DNA of 20,541 nucleotides, from contig CATOJL010000008.1 of the NCBI GenBank assembly GCA_951800155.1, forward strand, positions 1-20,541. The letters run 5' to 3'. How positions within the stretch are numbered: position 1 is the first letter of the stretch; each line of letters begins with the position of its first letter. Source of the DNA: an uncultured Bacilli bacterium (GTDB taxonomy: Bacteria > Bacillota_I > Bacilli_A > RF39 > UBA660). A program made the translations under genes and the position numbers. The notes beneath the pieces are model-generated. The model searched no databases, was not told the DNA's origin, and saw only the letters and a program-made list of their open reading frames with translations. Positions 13,657-20,541 of the stretch are shown here, piece after piece.

Positions 13657-14882
13657 AAATGTTTTATTTTTAGAAGAAGGGCCCCAATAATGGCTAAAAA
13701 GAAAGCAAAGAAGGATGCAATACCAATAAAAATAACTTTTGCATATTTACCAAGAGAAGAGGTTTCTTTTTCCTCTATATATCTTTGTAAAGTTCCCTCT
13801 TTCTTATCATAAGAATACCAAGTATACTCCCCTGTTTCTGTATTCATCCCATAAAGCAAATAGAACTCTTTTCCCTCTTTTTTATATGCCTCTACTTCTC
13901 TTTCCCCTAGTTCTATGACTTCTTTTTGATAACCTGTAGGCATTTTTGATAAATTCGTATAATTTATAAAAAGAGAAACCTTTTGGAAAGTATATTCCTC
14001 ATATAAAGTATAACTATTTTTTTCTTCATCATAGATATAATTTTGAATTTTTCCATCTGCGTTTTTGAGTCCAACGATCGTAAAACCTGTCTTTTCCCCA
14101 TGATAAGCAGGTATTTCTTCCTCATTTATTTTCACAGTGGTTTCTGTATAAAGTTCTCCAAGCTTTTTTAAATCTTCCCTTTTGCGTACTACAGAGAGTT
14201 GTTCATTTCCAATATTAACATGAATTGGTTCCTTTTCTTTTACTTGTGCTTTTATTGTATAAGTTCTTTTTGCCCCATTTTCTGCAGTAACTACAATATT
14301 AAATTGATTCATTCCCTCTGATACAGTTTTTTCTCCTTCTCCAGAAATAGAAGATTTTGTATCACTTTTTTTAGCTCCAATTTGAATTTTAGTCACATCT
14401 GATTCCAATTCCACAGTATATTCGGTTGTATCTTTATTAAAGGCTGGATCTAAACTGACTCCTTCTACCCATAAATTATCTAATGTATTCACACTTGATT
14501 TTGGCGTTTCCTTTGGTCTTTCTACCACTTGTATAGTAGCACTATCTGAAACAGCGGATTGATTTCCATTCGCATCAATCGTTTTTCCAGTAAGTTTCAA
14601 AGTAATGGTCCCTACCCCTGTCGTCGTACAAGTGACACTATAGTTTTTAGAACCATTATTCCCATCTGCTGTATAATTAATATCATCAAAACTGCATCCT
14701 TTTACAGGTCCAGAAGAAGACATATGGACTTCCCACATGGATGCAGCATTCACTCGAATACTTGCTTTAAATGTACTTCCTACATATACTTTGGAAGAAG
14801 CAGTCACATTGGCTTTCGCTTCCACTTTCCCTATCCCGATAAAAAAGAATAAAACGGTTAAGCCATATAATATTTTTTTCAT
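13641..14882 (-). CDS. Membrane-anchored surface protein with Ig-like and cadherin-like beta-sandwich domains
   Basis: This 413-residue protein has a signal peptide (about 1-22), then an Ig- or cohesin-like domain (about 24-118, starting NVTASSKVYVGSTFKASI). Next comes a cadherin-like beta-sandwich domain (about 130-213, ending IVVTAENGAKRTYTIKAQV) and a further extracellular region of about 160 residues. It ends in a single transmembrane segment at about 382-405 with a basic tail. There is no LPXTG motif, so anchoring is by the membrane span. It follows the glucosaminidase gene by nine bases behind AGGAGG, and both share the cadherin-like domain type. A role in binding or positioning that enzyme on the envelope is plausible but inferred. 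Confidence 0.8.
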   Translation of the reverse strand: MKKILYGLTVLFFFIGIGKVEAKANVTASSKVYVGSTFKASIRVNAASMWEVHMSSSGPVKGCSFDDINYTADGNNGSKNYSVTCTTTGVGTITLKLTGKTIDANGNQSAVSDSATIQVVERPKETPKSSVNTLDNLWVEGVSLDPAFNKDTTEYTVELESDVTKIQIGAKKSDTKSSISGEGEKTVSEGMNQFNIVVTAENGAKRTYTIKAQVKEKEPIHVNIGNEQLSVVRKREDLKKLGELYTETTVKINEEEIPAYHGEKTGFTIVGLKNADGKIQNYIYDEEKNSYTLYEEYTFQKVSLFINYTNLSKMPTGYQKEVIELGEREVEAYKKEGKEFYLLYGMNTETGEYTWYSYDKKEGTLQRYIEEKETSSLGKYAKVIFIGIASFFAFFLAIIGALLLKIKHLKGTS

Positions 14883-14891
14883 ATATTCCTC

Positions 14892-16712
14892 CTATTGCGT
14901 AATCTCGCCCTTGCCAAGTAAATGTTGTCTAACATGGAATAAATCCATTAATTCTGGTTCATCACTTGAAAATCCATTATAAGTGACATGAGATGCTATT
15001 TTTGCTTCACGAGAAACTTTTCCATTTAAAAGCATCTCTGAACGAATTAAGAATAAATCATATAATTCAATCTTTCCATTACCATCTAAATCGCCTCTTA
15101 AAATATAGGTATATGTTTTACTATCTTCACCACTTTTGATTGTAATCTTATCATTGGTTGCCAGTAAATCGTTCCCACCTTTTGAAGCAACACGCACTTC
15201 TGCCGAACTATTCTTTGATTTTATAGCTTCTATAAATGTACTTACCTTTGTTCCAAGAGGAAGGCCTCCTAAATAAGTTCCATCACTGCGATATCCTAAA
15301 GAATTAATAATATTAGCTACGGATGGAGCGACATTCTCTCCTCGTTGAATTAAAATAGTATACGTTTTCTTACTTCCATTCTCTGCAGTAACTACAATTT
15401 CTACTTTGGTGGAATCCCCTGATAGAGAAATCACACCTGTTCCTGTTACAGTTTGCTTATTATACACTTTCTCAATCGCAATATTTACACTTTGTGTTTC
15501 TAACGAAACAAAATAGGTATAATTTGTCTTTCCCCCATCAAATCCAGAAATGGTCGTACCATCAATCGTTAAATTTTTTAAGTAATTGTTTGGATTTCCC
15601 GGGTTTGGTAAAGTTGTTTTCTCTGGCATTCCTTGATAAACAGGGATATGAAAAATAAATTTCGTATTTTTAAAATTTGGTGCTTTTTCATGTGCACTAT
15701 AAGTCGTTGATGCTTCGCTTACAGGGGCCATAATATTCTGCATATATTGATGTCCTCCATATTTAGGCCCATAGGGATCCCATTTTTGTAAATAATTTGT
15801 CATTTGTCCACGGTAATCACCCTTAGAATCATTTACACCTACATATTCTTTATAAATAAATGAAGTTCCCTTCACAATGGCAATTTCTGGTGTTGTCCAA
15901 CCTTCTTTTTTTGCCTTTGCTAATCCACTTTTAATCACTTCACTATCTGTACCTCCAGAAGCACCAATATTAAAATAATTATAATACCCTTTATAGCCAT
16001 TATAATTTCCTGAAATCAAAGAACTTCCTCCCTTTGTTCCTTGCTCTTGTCGTAATCTAGAAGCTAAAAAGTAAGGACTAATATTGGTTTCTTTCGCCGC
16101 TTTTATAATAATATCTGCATAAGTTGTTTCCAATCGTTGTTTATTACCTGATGTATCATAATATTCAATGTAACCTTTCTTATTTTCCATAAATGTGTTC
16201 GCCAATATTTTTTCAACACCCTCTTTGGTTTGGTAATCATGATAGTAGAGGGACTCAAACATAAAAATAGATTTTTCTGTTAAAAAATTTCTTGGATCTA
16301 GGTAGTAGGCAACCGTTTCATCATTCGCAGCATGCCAACCATTTCCTCCTAAATTGGTAAACGTATTTGTATAATAATTATAAGCCCATGACTCGGTTTT
16401 TTTATAACCATCGTATTGATTCACCAAACTCCTATTTTTTCTATTGGATGTATTTATTTGTGTTAAAAGCATAGCGTCCCATTTGACTTGTACTTCTTTA
16501 TTTTTATCCCAATCATAAAACGTATCTTGGGCTACAAAAATCGCATTTGGATAGATTTCATGAAGTTTTTTTATCTTATCTTGGTAAGATTTTGGAAAAC
16601 GAGAAAGTTCCTCTTCATACGTTTTAATATTTGCCTCTGTATAGCCAGCCTGCACAGAAGGAAGACTTAAAAAAAAGGTAAAAATAAGAAAGAACAACGT
16701 TTTCATTTTCAT
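14892..16712 (-). CDS. Secreted N-acetylglucosaminidase with cadherin-like domain and dockerin-like tail
   Basis: This 606-residue secreted protein starts with a signal peptide (about 1-22). The N-terminal half matches Firmicute peptidoglycan N-acetylglucosaminidases (LytD/GH73 type): GWHAANDETVAYYLDPRNF near 125-145 and FLASRLRQEQGTKGGS near 210, where the Glu of RQEQG is the likely catalytic acid. A cadherin-like beta-sandwich follows (about 378-457, ENGSKKTYTILIQ). A linker leads to a dockerin-like end: GDLDGNGKIELYDL is a good calcium-binding repeat, while the second repeat (SSDEPELMDLFHVRQHLLG) has lost its Asp-rich loop. It probably cuts cell-wall glycan during growth or division. The start follows GGGTGA, and the gene heads a two-gene operon. 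Confidence 0.85.
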   Translation of the reverse strand: MKMKTLFFLIFTFFLSLPSVQAGYTEANIKTYEEELSRFPKSYQDKIKKLHEIYPNAIFVAQDTFYDWDKNKEVQVKWDAMLLTQINTSNRKNRSLVNQYDGYKKTESWAYNYYTNTFTNLGGNGWHAANDETVAYYLDPRNFLTEKSIFMFESLYYHDYQTKEGVEKILANTFMENKKGYIEYYDTSGNKQRLETTYADIIIKAAKETNISPYFLASRLRQEQGTKGGSSLISGNYNGYKGYYNYFNIGASGGTDSEVIKSGLAKAKKEGWTTPEIAIVKGTSFIYKEYVGVNDSKGDYRGQMTNYLQKWDPYGPKYGGHQYMQNIMAPVSEASTTYSAHEKAPNFKNTKFIFHIPVYQGMPEKTTLPNPGNPNNYLKNLTIDGTTISGFDGGKTNYTYFVSLETQSVNIAIEKVYNKQTVTGTGVISLSGDSTKVEIVVTAENGSKKTYTILIQRGENVAPSVANIINSLGYRSDGTYLGGLPLGTKVSTFIEAIKSKNSSAEVRVASKGGNDLLATNDKITIKSGEDSKTYTYILRGDLDGNGKIELYDLFLIRSEMLLNGKVSREAKIASHVTYNGFSSDEPELMDLFHVRQHLLGKGEITQ

Positions 16713-16737
16713 GCTAGATCACCCTACCCTTAGCAAA

Positions 16738-16743
16738 ATTATA
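16738..16743 (-). promoter_or_regulatory. Possible -10 box of the glucosaminidase operon
   Basis: A perfect TATAAT lies 26 bases before the start codon, but the position 17 bases upstream (TTTTAT) is a poor -35 box. A second candidate, TTGCTT-17-TATTGT at 16837-16865, would give a longer leader containing a TTCTTA/TAAGAA dyad (16800-16814). I cannot choose between them. Confidence 0.35.
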
Positions 16744-16896
16744 CCAAATATTTCGACAAAATAAAATGGTAATTTTTGTACTTTACACTCAGGTTCTAGT
16801 TCTTAGTTTAAGAATACAACTTTCGCCTAAACCTAGACAATATATATGTTAAAATCCACAAGCAACATAGGCATTTCATTCTAATGTATGCAATAG

Positions 16897-16940
16897 AAAA
16901 AACATCTAGAATCTTCTTTCTAGTAGAAAGCATGGATGTT
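16897..16940 (-). terminator. Orphan terminator-like hairpin with two alternative folds
   Basis: On the minus strand AACATC/GATGTT (16935-16940 with 16901-16906) encloses a CTTTCTA-G-TAGAAAG hairpin (16916-16930), followed by a T run. A competing stem, CTAGAA with TTCTAG (16906-16911 with 16918-16923), is mutually exclusive with it. It lies about 45 bases beyond the terminator of the 49-residue gene with no recognisable gene between. The rest of 16713-17033 holds only the promoter candidates for the glucosaminidase operon and short dyads. Confidence 0.45.
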
Positions 16941-16985
16941 CAAATAAACTCTTTTACATAATCCCCTTTTTCCACACTTTCATGA

Positions 16986-17015
16986 CAAAAAAACTGTCAG
17001 CTCTCGCCAACAGTT
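16986..17015 (-). terminator. Intrinsic terminator of the 49-residue gene
   Basis: A 10-bp stem (16992-17001 with 17006-17015, two G-T pairs) with a GAGA tetraloop is followed on the minus strand by seven T. It lies about 20 bases after the small gene's stop and is the strongest terminator in the window. Confidence 0.8.
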
Positions 17016-17033
17016 TCGTATTCCATAAAGGAA

Positions 17034-17183
17034 TTACATCATATCTTCTAGTTTGTTATTTGCTTTTCGCATTGCTTTATCTTTTACTTCTTCCATTTTT
17101 TTCATTACGGGCTTATTATACTTCTGATACGCAAGTACCGCACCAGCACCCATAGCCATTAACGCTACATTCTTCATTTTCAT
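17034..17183 (-). CDS. Small 49-residue protein with hydrophobic N-terminus
   Basis: The frame starts MKMKNVALMAMGAGAVLAYQ and continues with a charged, helical Lys/Glu-rich half ending NNKLEDMM. It resembles the general plan of small YtxH-like or membrane-associated Firmicute proteins: a short hydrophobic helix with glycines, then an amphipathic coiled tail. I do not recognise a family. Support comes from a GGTGA site close to the ATG, codon use like that of the neighbours, and a strong terminator just after the stop. It lies 63 bases downstream of the RecD2 gene with no clear terminator between, so it may be cotranscribed. Confidence 0.6.
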   Translation of the reverse strand: MKMKNVALMAMGAGAVLAYQKYNKPVMKKMEEVKDKAMRKANNKLEDMM

Positions 17184-17220
17184 ATAATCACCATCTTCCT
17201 AGAAAATATGTGCATAAATC

Positions 17221-17237
17221 GTATGCATCTTGCATAC
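17221..17237. repeat. Perfect GTATGCA/TGCATAC palindrome
   Basis: GTATGCA (17221-17227) and TGCATAC (17231-17237) form a 7-bp dyad with a 3-base centre, between the RecD2 stop and the small gene. A T-tract is lacking, so it is a weak terminator at best; it could be a protein-binding site. GTATGCA recurs at 16886-16892. Confidence 0.45.
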
Positions 17238-17246
17238 ACTCATAGT

Positions 17247-19478
17247 TTAACCTATATCAATCGTTTTATACTTATTTTCTAATTTTTCTTTTAATGATGT
17301 TTTTCGCAATTTTTCTACTTCATTAGAAACTGCATATACAAATGCTTCTTTTTCTCCAACTAAGATTAGTTTTTGCTTTGCTCTTGTAATCCCTGTATAA
17401 ATTAGTTTTCGATAAAGCATACGATAATAACTCATACAAACGGGCATTAATACAAGTTCAAACTCACTTCCTTGGCTTTTATGAATAGAGATAATAAATC
17501 CATGTTTAATATTCTCCATATCTTTGGGCAAATAGCGAACTTTATTTCCATCAAAATCAATATAAATTTCATATGATTTAGGATTTGTAGGACTAACAAG
17601 AATATGGTCAATAAAGCCTGTATCCCCATTAAAAACATTCTCATCTGGCATATTTACTAGTTGTAGAATTTTATCTTTTTCACGATAAAGAACATCCCCA
17701 ACTTTGATTTCTTTTTTTCCTAAATCAGGTGGATTAAAAATTTCTTGTAGTTCTTTATTCAAATGATCGATTCCGTTCACACCTGCATACATAGGAGCCA
17801 GTAAAGTTGCCCTTTTTTCATCATATCCCTTTTCTTTTAATTGCAAACACAACTTTTTTATATTAGAACAAATACTTTCTTTTGAGCACTCTAAAAATAG
17901 ATAATCATCTTTTTTTTCAGTAAAATGTTGATTTAGCTCATTATTTTTAATCTCTTCAGCTAAAATAGGGATATAGGACTCATCACTTTGTCTATAAAGT
18001 AAGTCTAAGGAAATGGTATCGATAAGATTACTTTCTATTAAATCTTTTAAAACATTTCCCGGTCCAACACTAGGTAGTTGATGAAAATCACCTACCAATA
18101 TCAACTTGATATTACGAGTAAGTCCTCTTAACAAAGAAGCCATTAATTCGGTATCAAGCATACTAACCTCATCTACAATTACTAAGTGAACATAAGACTT
18201 ATTTTCTTCATTTATCATGAAGGCATTCGCCTCTTTATCCCATTTTAAAAATCGATGAATCGTAGAAGCTGGCAAAAGTGTTGCCTCACTCATCCGTTTA
18301 CTCGCTCTTCCTGTTGGAGCTAGGAGCGCTAAAGAAGGAAGTAATTCATCTCCTTTTTTATCATATAATCTAGAATACAAATTAACGATGGCTTTAATGA
18401 TGGTTGTCTTTCCTGTCCCTGGGCCTCCTGTGATAATTGTCACATGATTTTTCAAGGCAAAAGTTATCGCTTTTTTTTGCTTTTCATTATAGGAAATCTT
18501 GAACTCTTTTTCTAAATTAGTCATTTCTTTCTCTATCTGTTTACAACTTTCTTCCCCTTGCTCAATTAAATCATAGAGTTTATCTACAATATATTCTTCA
18601 TCCTCATACATTTTTTTTGTATAATACCGATCCTTTTCAAGAACAATTTTATCTTCTAAAATTAAAGCATCTATTAGGTTTAAAAAGTTCTCGATCTCCA
18701 GTTCTACCCCTATATATTTTTCAACACTTCGTTTAATCTCATCCAACAATAAATAGGTATCTCCATGAATAAAAAGCAATTCTTTCATCTGGTATAAAAT
18801 GCAGGCTTTGACTCTTTTTTCATTTGTATCTTCAATATTCATCATTTCTCTTATCTTATCTAGTTTGAGAAAAGTAATATCATCCACTTCATCAATCACC
18901 TGATAGAGATTGTTTTGAATGACTTCAATTGTTCTTGCTTTATAATAATTATAAATACTCATGGCATCACGCATACCTAAACCTAAATCTGTTAAATAAA
19001 CGATAATTTGATGTGACATAGAGTATTCCTCTAAGATACGTACAATTTGTTGCTTTTTCTTTTCTGTTAGTTTAGGAACCAAATTAAGACAATTGGGATT
19101 TTCTAAGATTTGATCTAAACAAGTTTTTCCAAGAGTATCTACAATTCGCTCAGCTAATTTTTCCCCAACCCCTGGAAACAAGTCACTTGATAAAAATAAA
19201 ATAAGTCCATCTTTTGTATCAGGCATAACCAGTTCTGATTCTGTCACTTGGTATTGTATTCCATATTTAGAATGCTCTACAAGTTCTCCATAAAAAAGAT
19301 AAGTTTCATTTTCTTTTAATTCAGGAAAATAACCAGTAAAGGTAAGTTCTTTATCTTTAAAATCTTCTGCATCAGAAATGTTTGTTTCTGAAACTTTCAT
19401 GATACCTATAATATAACCTTTATCAGATGAAAATATACTTCGTATGTATTTTCCTTTTATATAGTCTTTCATATACAT
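17247..19478 (-). CDS. recD2: RecD2-like ATP-dependent DNA helicase
   Basis: This is a superfamily 1B 5'-to-3' DNA helicase of the RecD2/TraA type found in bacteria without RecBC, acting in DNA repair and replication restart. It has the N-terminal OB/helix-hairpin-helix region (VGEKLAERIVDTLG near 105). Motor motifs follow: Walker A TGGPGTGKTT, Walker B VIVDEVSMLD, GDFHQLPSVGPG, and the C-terminal SIHKSQGSEFELV and YTGITRAKQKLILVG. The frame is open to 19538 (763 residues), but a strong promoter at 19488-19516 lies inside that extension. I therefore start at the ATG at 19478 (743 residues); the ATG at 19472 is an alternative. The start has no Shine-Dalgarno site, implying a leaderless or near-leaderless mRNA. 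Confidence 0.88.
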   Translation of the reverse strand: MYMKDYIKGKYIRSIFSSDKGYIIGIMKVSETNISDAEDFKDKELTFTGYFPELKENETYLFYGELVEHSKYGIQYQVTESELVMPDTKDGLILFLSSDLFPGVGEKLAERIVDTLGKTCLDQILENPNCLNLVPKLTEKKKQQIVRILEEYSMSHQIIVYLTDLGLGMRDAMSIYNYYKARTIEVIQNNLYQVIDEVDDITFLKLDKIREMMNIEDTNEKRVKACILYQMKELLFIHGDTYLLLDEIKRSVEKYIGVELEIENFLNLIDALILEDKIVLEKDRYYTKKMYEDEEYIVDKLYDLIEQGEESCKQIEKEMTNLEKEFKISYNEKQKKAITFALKNHVTIITGGPGTGKTTIIKAIVNLYSRLYDKKGDELLPSLALLAPTGRASKRMSEATLLPASTIHRFLKWDKEANAFMINEENKSYVHLVIVDEVSMLDTELMASLLRGLTRNIKLILVGDFHQLPSVGPGNVLKDLIESNLIDTISLDLLYRQSDESYIPILAEEIKNNELNQHFTEKKDDYLFLECSKESICSNIKKLCLQLKEKGYDEKRATLLAPMYAGVNGIDHLNKELQEIFNPPDLGKKEIKVGDVLYREKDKILQLVNMPDENVFNGDTGFIDHILVSPTNPKSYEIYIDFDGNKVRYLPKDMENIKHGFIISIHKSQGSEFELVLMPVCMSYYRMLYRKLIYTGITRAKQKLILVGEKEAFVYAVSNEVEKLRKTSLKEKLENKYKTIDIG

Positions 19479-19487
19479 CACTATTTT

Positions 19488-19516
19488 AGTGTATCTTACT
19501 TTATTTAGATTGTCAA
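19488..19516 (-). promoter_or_regulatory. Consensus promoter of recD2, inside the longest reading frame
   Basis: TTGACA (19511-19516) and TACACT (19488-19493) are 17 bases apart on the minus strand. The transcript should start near 19481, only about three bases before the chosen ATG. An in-frame GTG falls exactly at 19479-19481. Confidence 0.65.
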
Positions 19517-19552
19517 CAAAAAGCGAACATTTTTTCATAATACAAATTGAAA

Positions 19553-19576
19553 GAAGTACAACCTTTATTGTACTTC
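19553..19576 (-). terminator. Terminator of the large right-edge gene
   Basis: GAAGTACAA and TTGTACTTC (19553-19561 and 19568-19576) form a perfect 9-bp stem with a 6-base loop, followed on the minus strand by TTTCAATTT and on the plus strand by ATTTTCT. It lies about 110 bases after the stop codon, just before the recD2 promoter. Confidence 0.55.
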
Positions 19577-19687
19577 ATTTTCTAAATTACGAATGATATT
19601 TTAAATGATTATAAACAGTTTACTTACTCTTTTATTTATACTTTTTTTATAATATATATATATTCCTTTTTTTAATATTATTAATGG

Positions 19688-20541
19688 CTATTGATAAGTC
19701 ATTGAACCTGATAACATAAATGAAGAGTCATATGTGGCTAATGCACTATCACTTATATACACACTCATCACGAAATTTGAACCATTTACACTACAACTTG
19801 TAGAAAATCCTTGACCTCCAGCTTGCGTAGTTTCCATATTCATTCCACTGTCGGACCATGTCCCCCACGCAGAATGCCAACCACTACCAGTTGCAGTTAC
19901 TCCATAACTTTCAATATCTCCCCATACTTGTGAAGCTTGTAGTGAGTCCATATACCAATATTGTTGCGTTCCAGAACTTGATGCCGCCGAATATCCTCGA
20001 TTCATTCTAAAACCATTATGAGTAGTTCTAGCATCTCCCTTAGTAGATTCTGTAAAACTTGTACCACCAGTGGGACCATCATTCTTTGTGCTAAGATTTG
20101 CAGTACATGAATGTATTTTTTTTACAGTAATTCCACTATCTAGTGGTATTGTAAACCAATACGTACAAGTCTTATTATCTGCACATAACCTTTTATAATC
20201 TCCATAACTTAATGTAGTATCTGTTCCTGTACTTGTTCTTGTATACGTTGCATCTTTATCAAACTTCCAAAATTTGTAATACCCCTGACTCTCGCATGTT
20301 GGACAAGTAGTTTCTCCTGTTCCTGCTACTCCAGCTATACTTTGTCCTTTTAAAATCTTGCTTGCTGTAATTCCTAAATATGATCTTAATGTATTTGCAC
20401 TTATTCTAGCTTCGGGTGCCCACCAATTTCCATCCGAATGATAATATCCTTCTGGTAAAGCATTGATTGAATAATAAGCATCATTTCCACTTCCACATCC
20501 TGCATCTCCACATCCCCAACTTCCATATTGCGCTAATCCTC
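19688..20541 (-). CDS. C-terminal part of a large Ser/Thr/Gly-rich extracellular or tail-fibre-like protein (partial)
   Basis: The frame is open through the right edge; 283 residues are visible and the start is outside. The segment ALPEGYYHSDGNWWAPEAR, then SANTLRSYLG and ILKGQSIAGVAGTG, resembles the assembly motifs of phage-tail-like or secreted repeat proteins in Firmicutes. This is followed by C79-PTC82 and a Cys-, Trp- and Tyr-containing, Ser/Thr/Gly-rich beta region ending SGSMTYQ. Visible cysteines include GCGDAGCG near 9-16, CPTC, and LCADNKTC. No membrane anchor is seen at the C-terminus. It could be a surface adhesin, a pilin-like protein or a phage structural protein; neighbours give no phage context in the window. 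Identity is uncertain, but coding is clear. Confidence 0.65.
   Translation of the reverse strand, partial: GLAQYGSWGCGDAGCGSGNDAYYSINALPEGYYHSDGNWWAPEARISANTLRSYLGITASKILKGQSIAGVAGTGETTCPTCESQGYYKFWKFDKDATYTRTSTGTDTTLSYGDYKRLCADNKTCTYWFTIPLDSGITVKKIHSCTANLSTKNDGPTGGTSFTESTKGDARTTHNGFRMNRGYSAASSSGTQQYWYMDSLQASQVWGDIESYGVTATGSGWHSAWGTWSDSGMNMETTQAGGQGFSTSCSVNGSNFVMSVYISDSALATYDSSFMLSGSMTYQ

Noticed and set aside
19640..19665. AT-rich alternating tract downstream of the right-edge gene as a replication origin
   Set aside because: There are no DnaA-box clusters or other origin features; it is an ordinary AT-rich intergenic tract.
1..20541. CRISPR arrays, tRNA or rRNA genes
   Set aside because: I scanned for regularly spaced direct repeats and for tRNA-like or rRNA-like segments and saw none; the only repeats are short dyads, a TA tract and a 7-bp triplet.

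Overview
The window is a 20.5 kb piece of an AT-rich chromosome from a low-G+C Bacillota-type bacterium. Evidence for this is Gram-positive Shine-Dalgarno sites (AGGAGG-like), sigma-A-type promoters, many short intrinsic terminators, a Gram-positive lipoprotein and surface proteins, a RecD2-type helicase, and the rpsO-pnp gene pair. TGA is used as a stop and TGG for Trp, so the code is standard and not that of Mycoplasma. A dockerin-tailed glucosaminidase and cadherin-like beta-sandwich domains suit an anaerobic gut or environmental Firmicute, but the genus cannot be fixed by eye. Every intact gene is on the minus strand, so gene order is described from high to low coordinates.

Right edge (about 17.0-20.5 kb). 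This holds the C-terminal part of a large Ser/Thr/Gly-rich protein, then a RecD2-like helicase whose best promoter lies inside the longest reading frame and implies a nearly leaderless mRNA. A hidden 49-residue gene follows, with two successive terminator-like hairpins.

13.6-16.7 kb. A two-gene cell-surface operon encodes a secreted N-acetylglucosaminidase ending in a dockerin-like module, and a membrane-anchored Ig/cadherin-like protein sharing one of its domain types.

9.3-13.6 kb. This is an accessory-looking, very AT-rich cassette: a strong promoter and terminator with almost no coding sequence (small RNA or attenuator), a small Cro/CI-type regulator, a small secreted protein, three polytopic membrane proteins and an ABC ATPase, all close together. 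Beyond the ATPase lie a decayed IS30-like transposase fragment and IS-end-like repeats. The layout resembles bacteriocin or peptide export and immunity loci, but I recognise no known family for the secreted protein. It is the best candidate here for an undescribed system.

5.6-9.3 kb. Housekeeping rpsO (with a leader) and pnp are followed by a hypothetical acidic protein preceded by a 22-codon leader ORF.

1.2-5.5 kb. A translationally coupled operon encodes a substrate-binding lipoprotein, an ABC ATPase, a fused double permease and a winged-helix/nucleotidyltransferase fusion. It probably imports 2-aminoethylphosphonate or a phosphocholine-like amine and activates it with CTP. Palindromes surround its promoter. 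The left edge holds an unknown 174-residue protein and a short glycerophosphodiester phosphodiesterase that looks C-terminally truncated.
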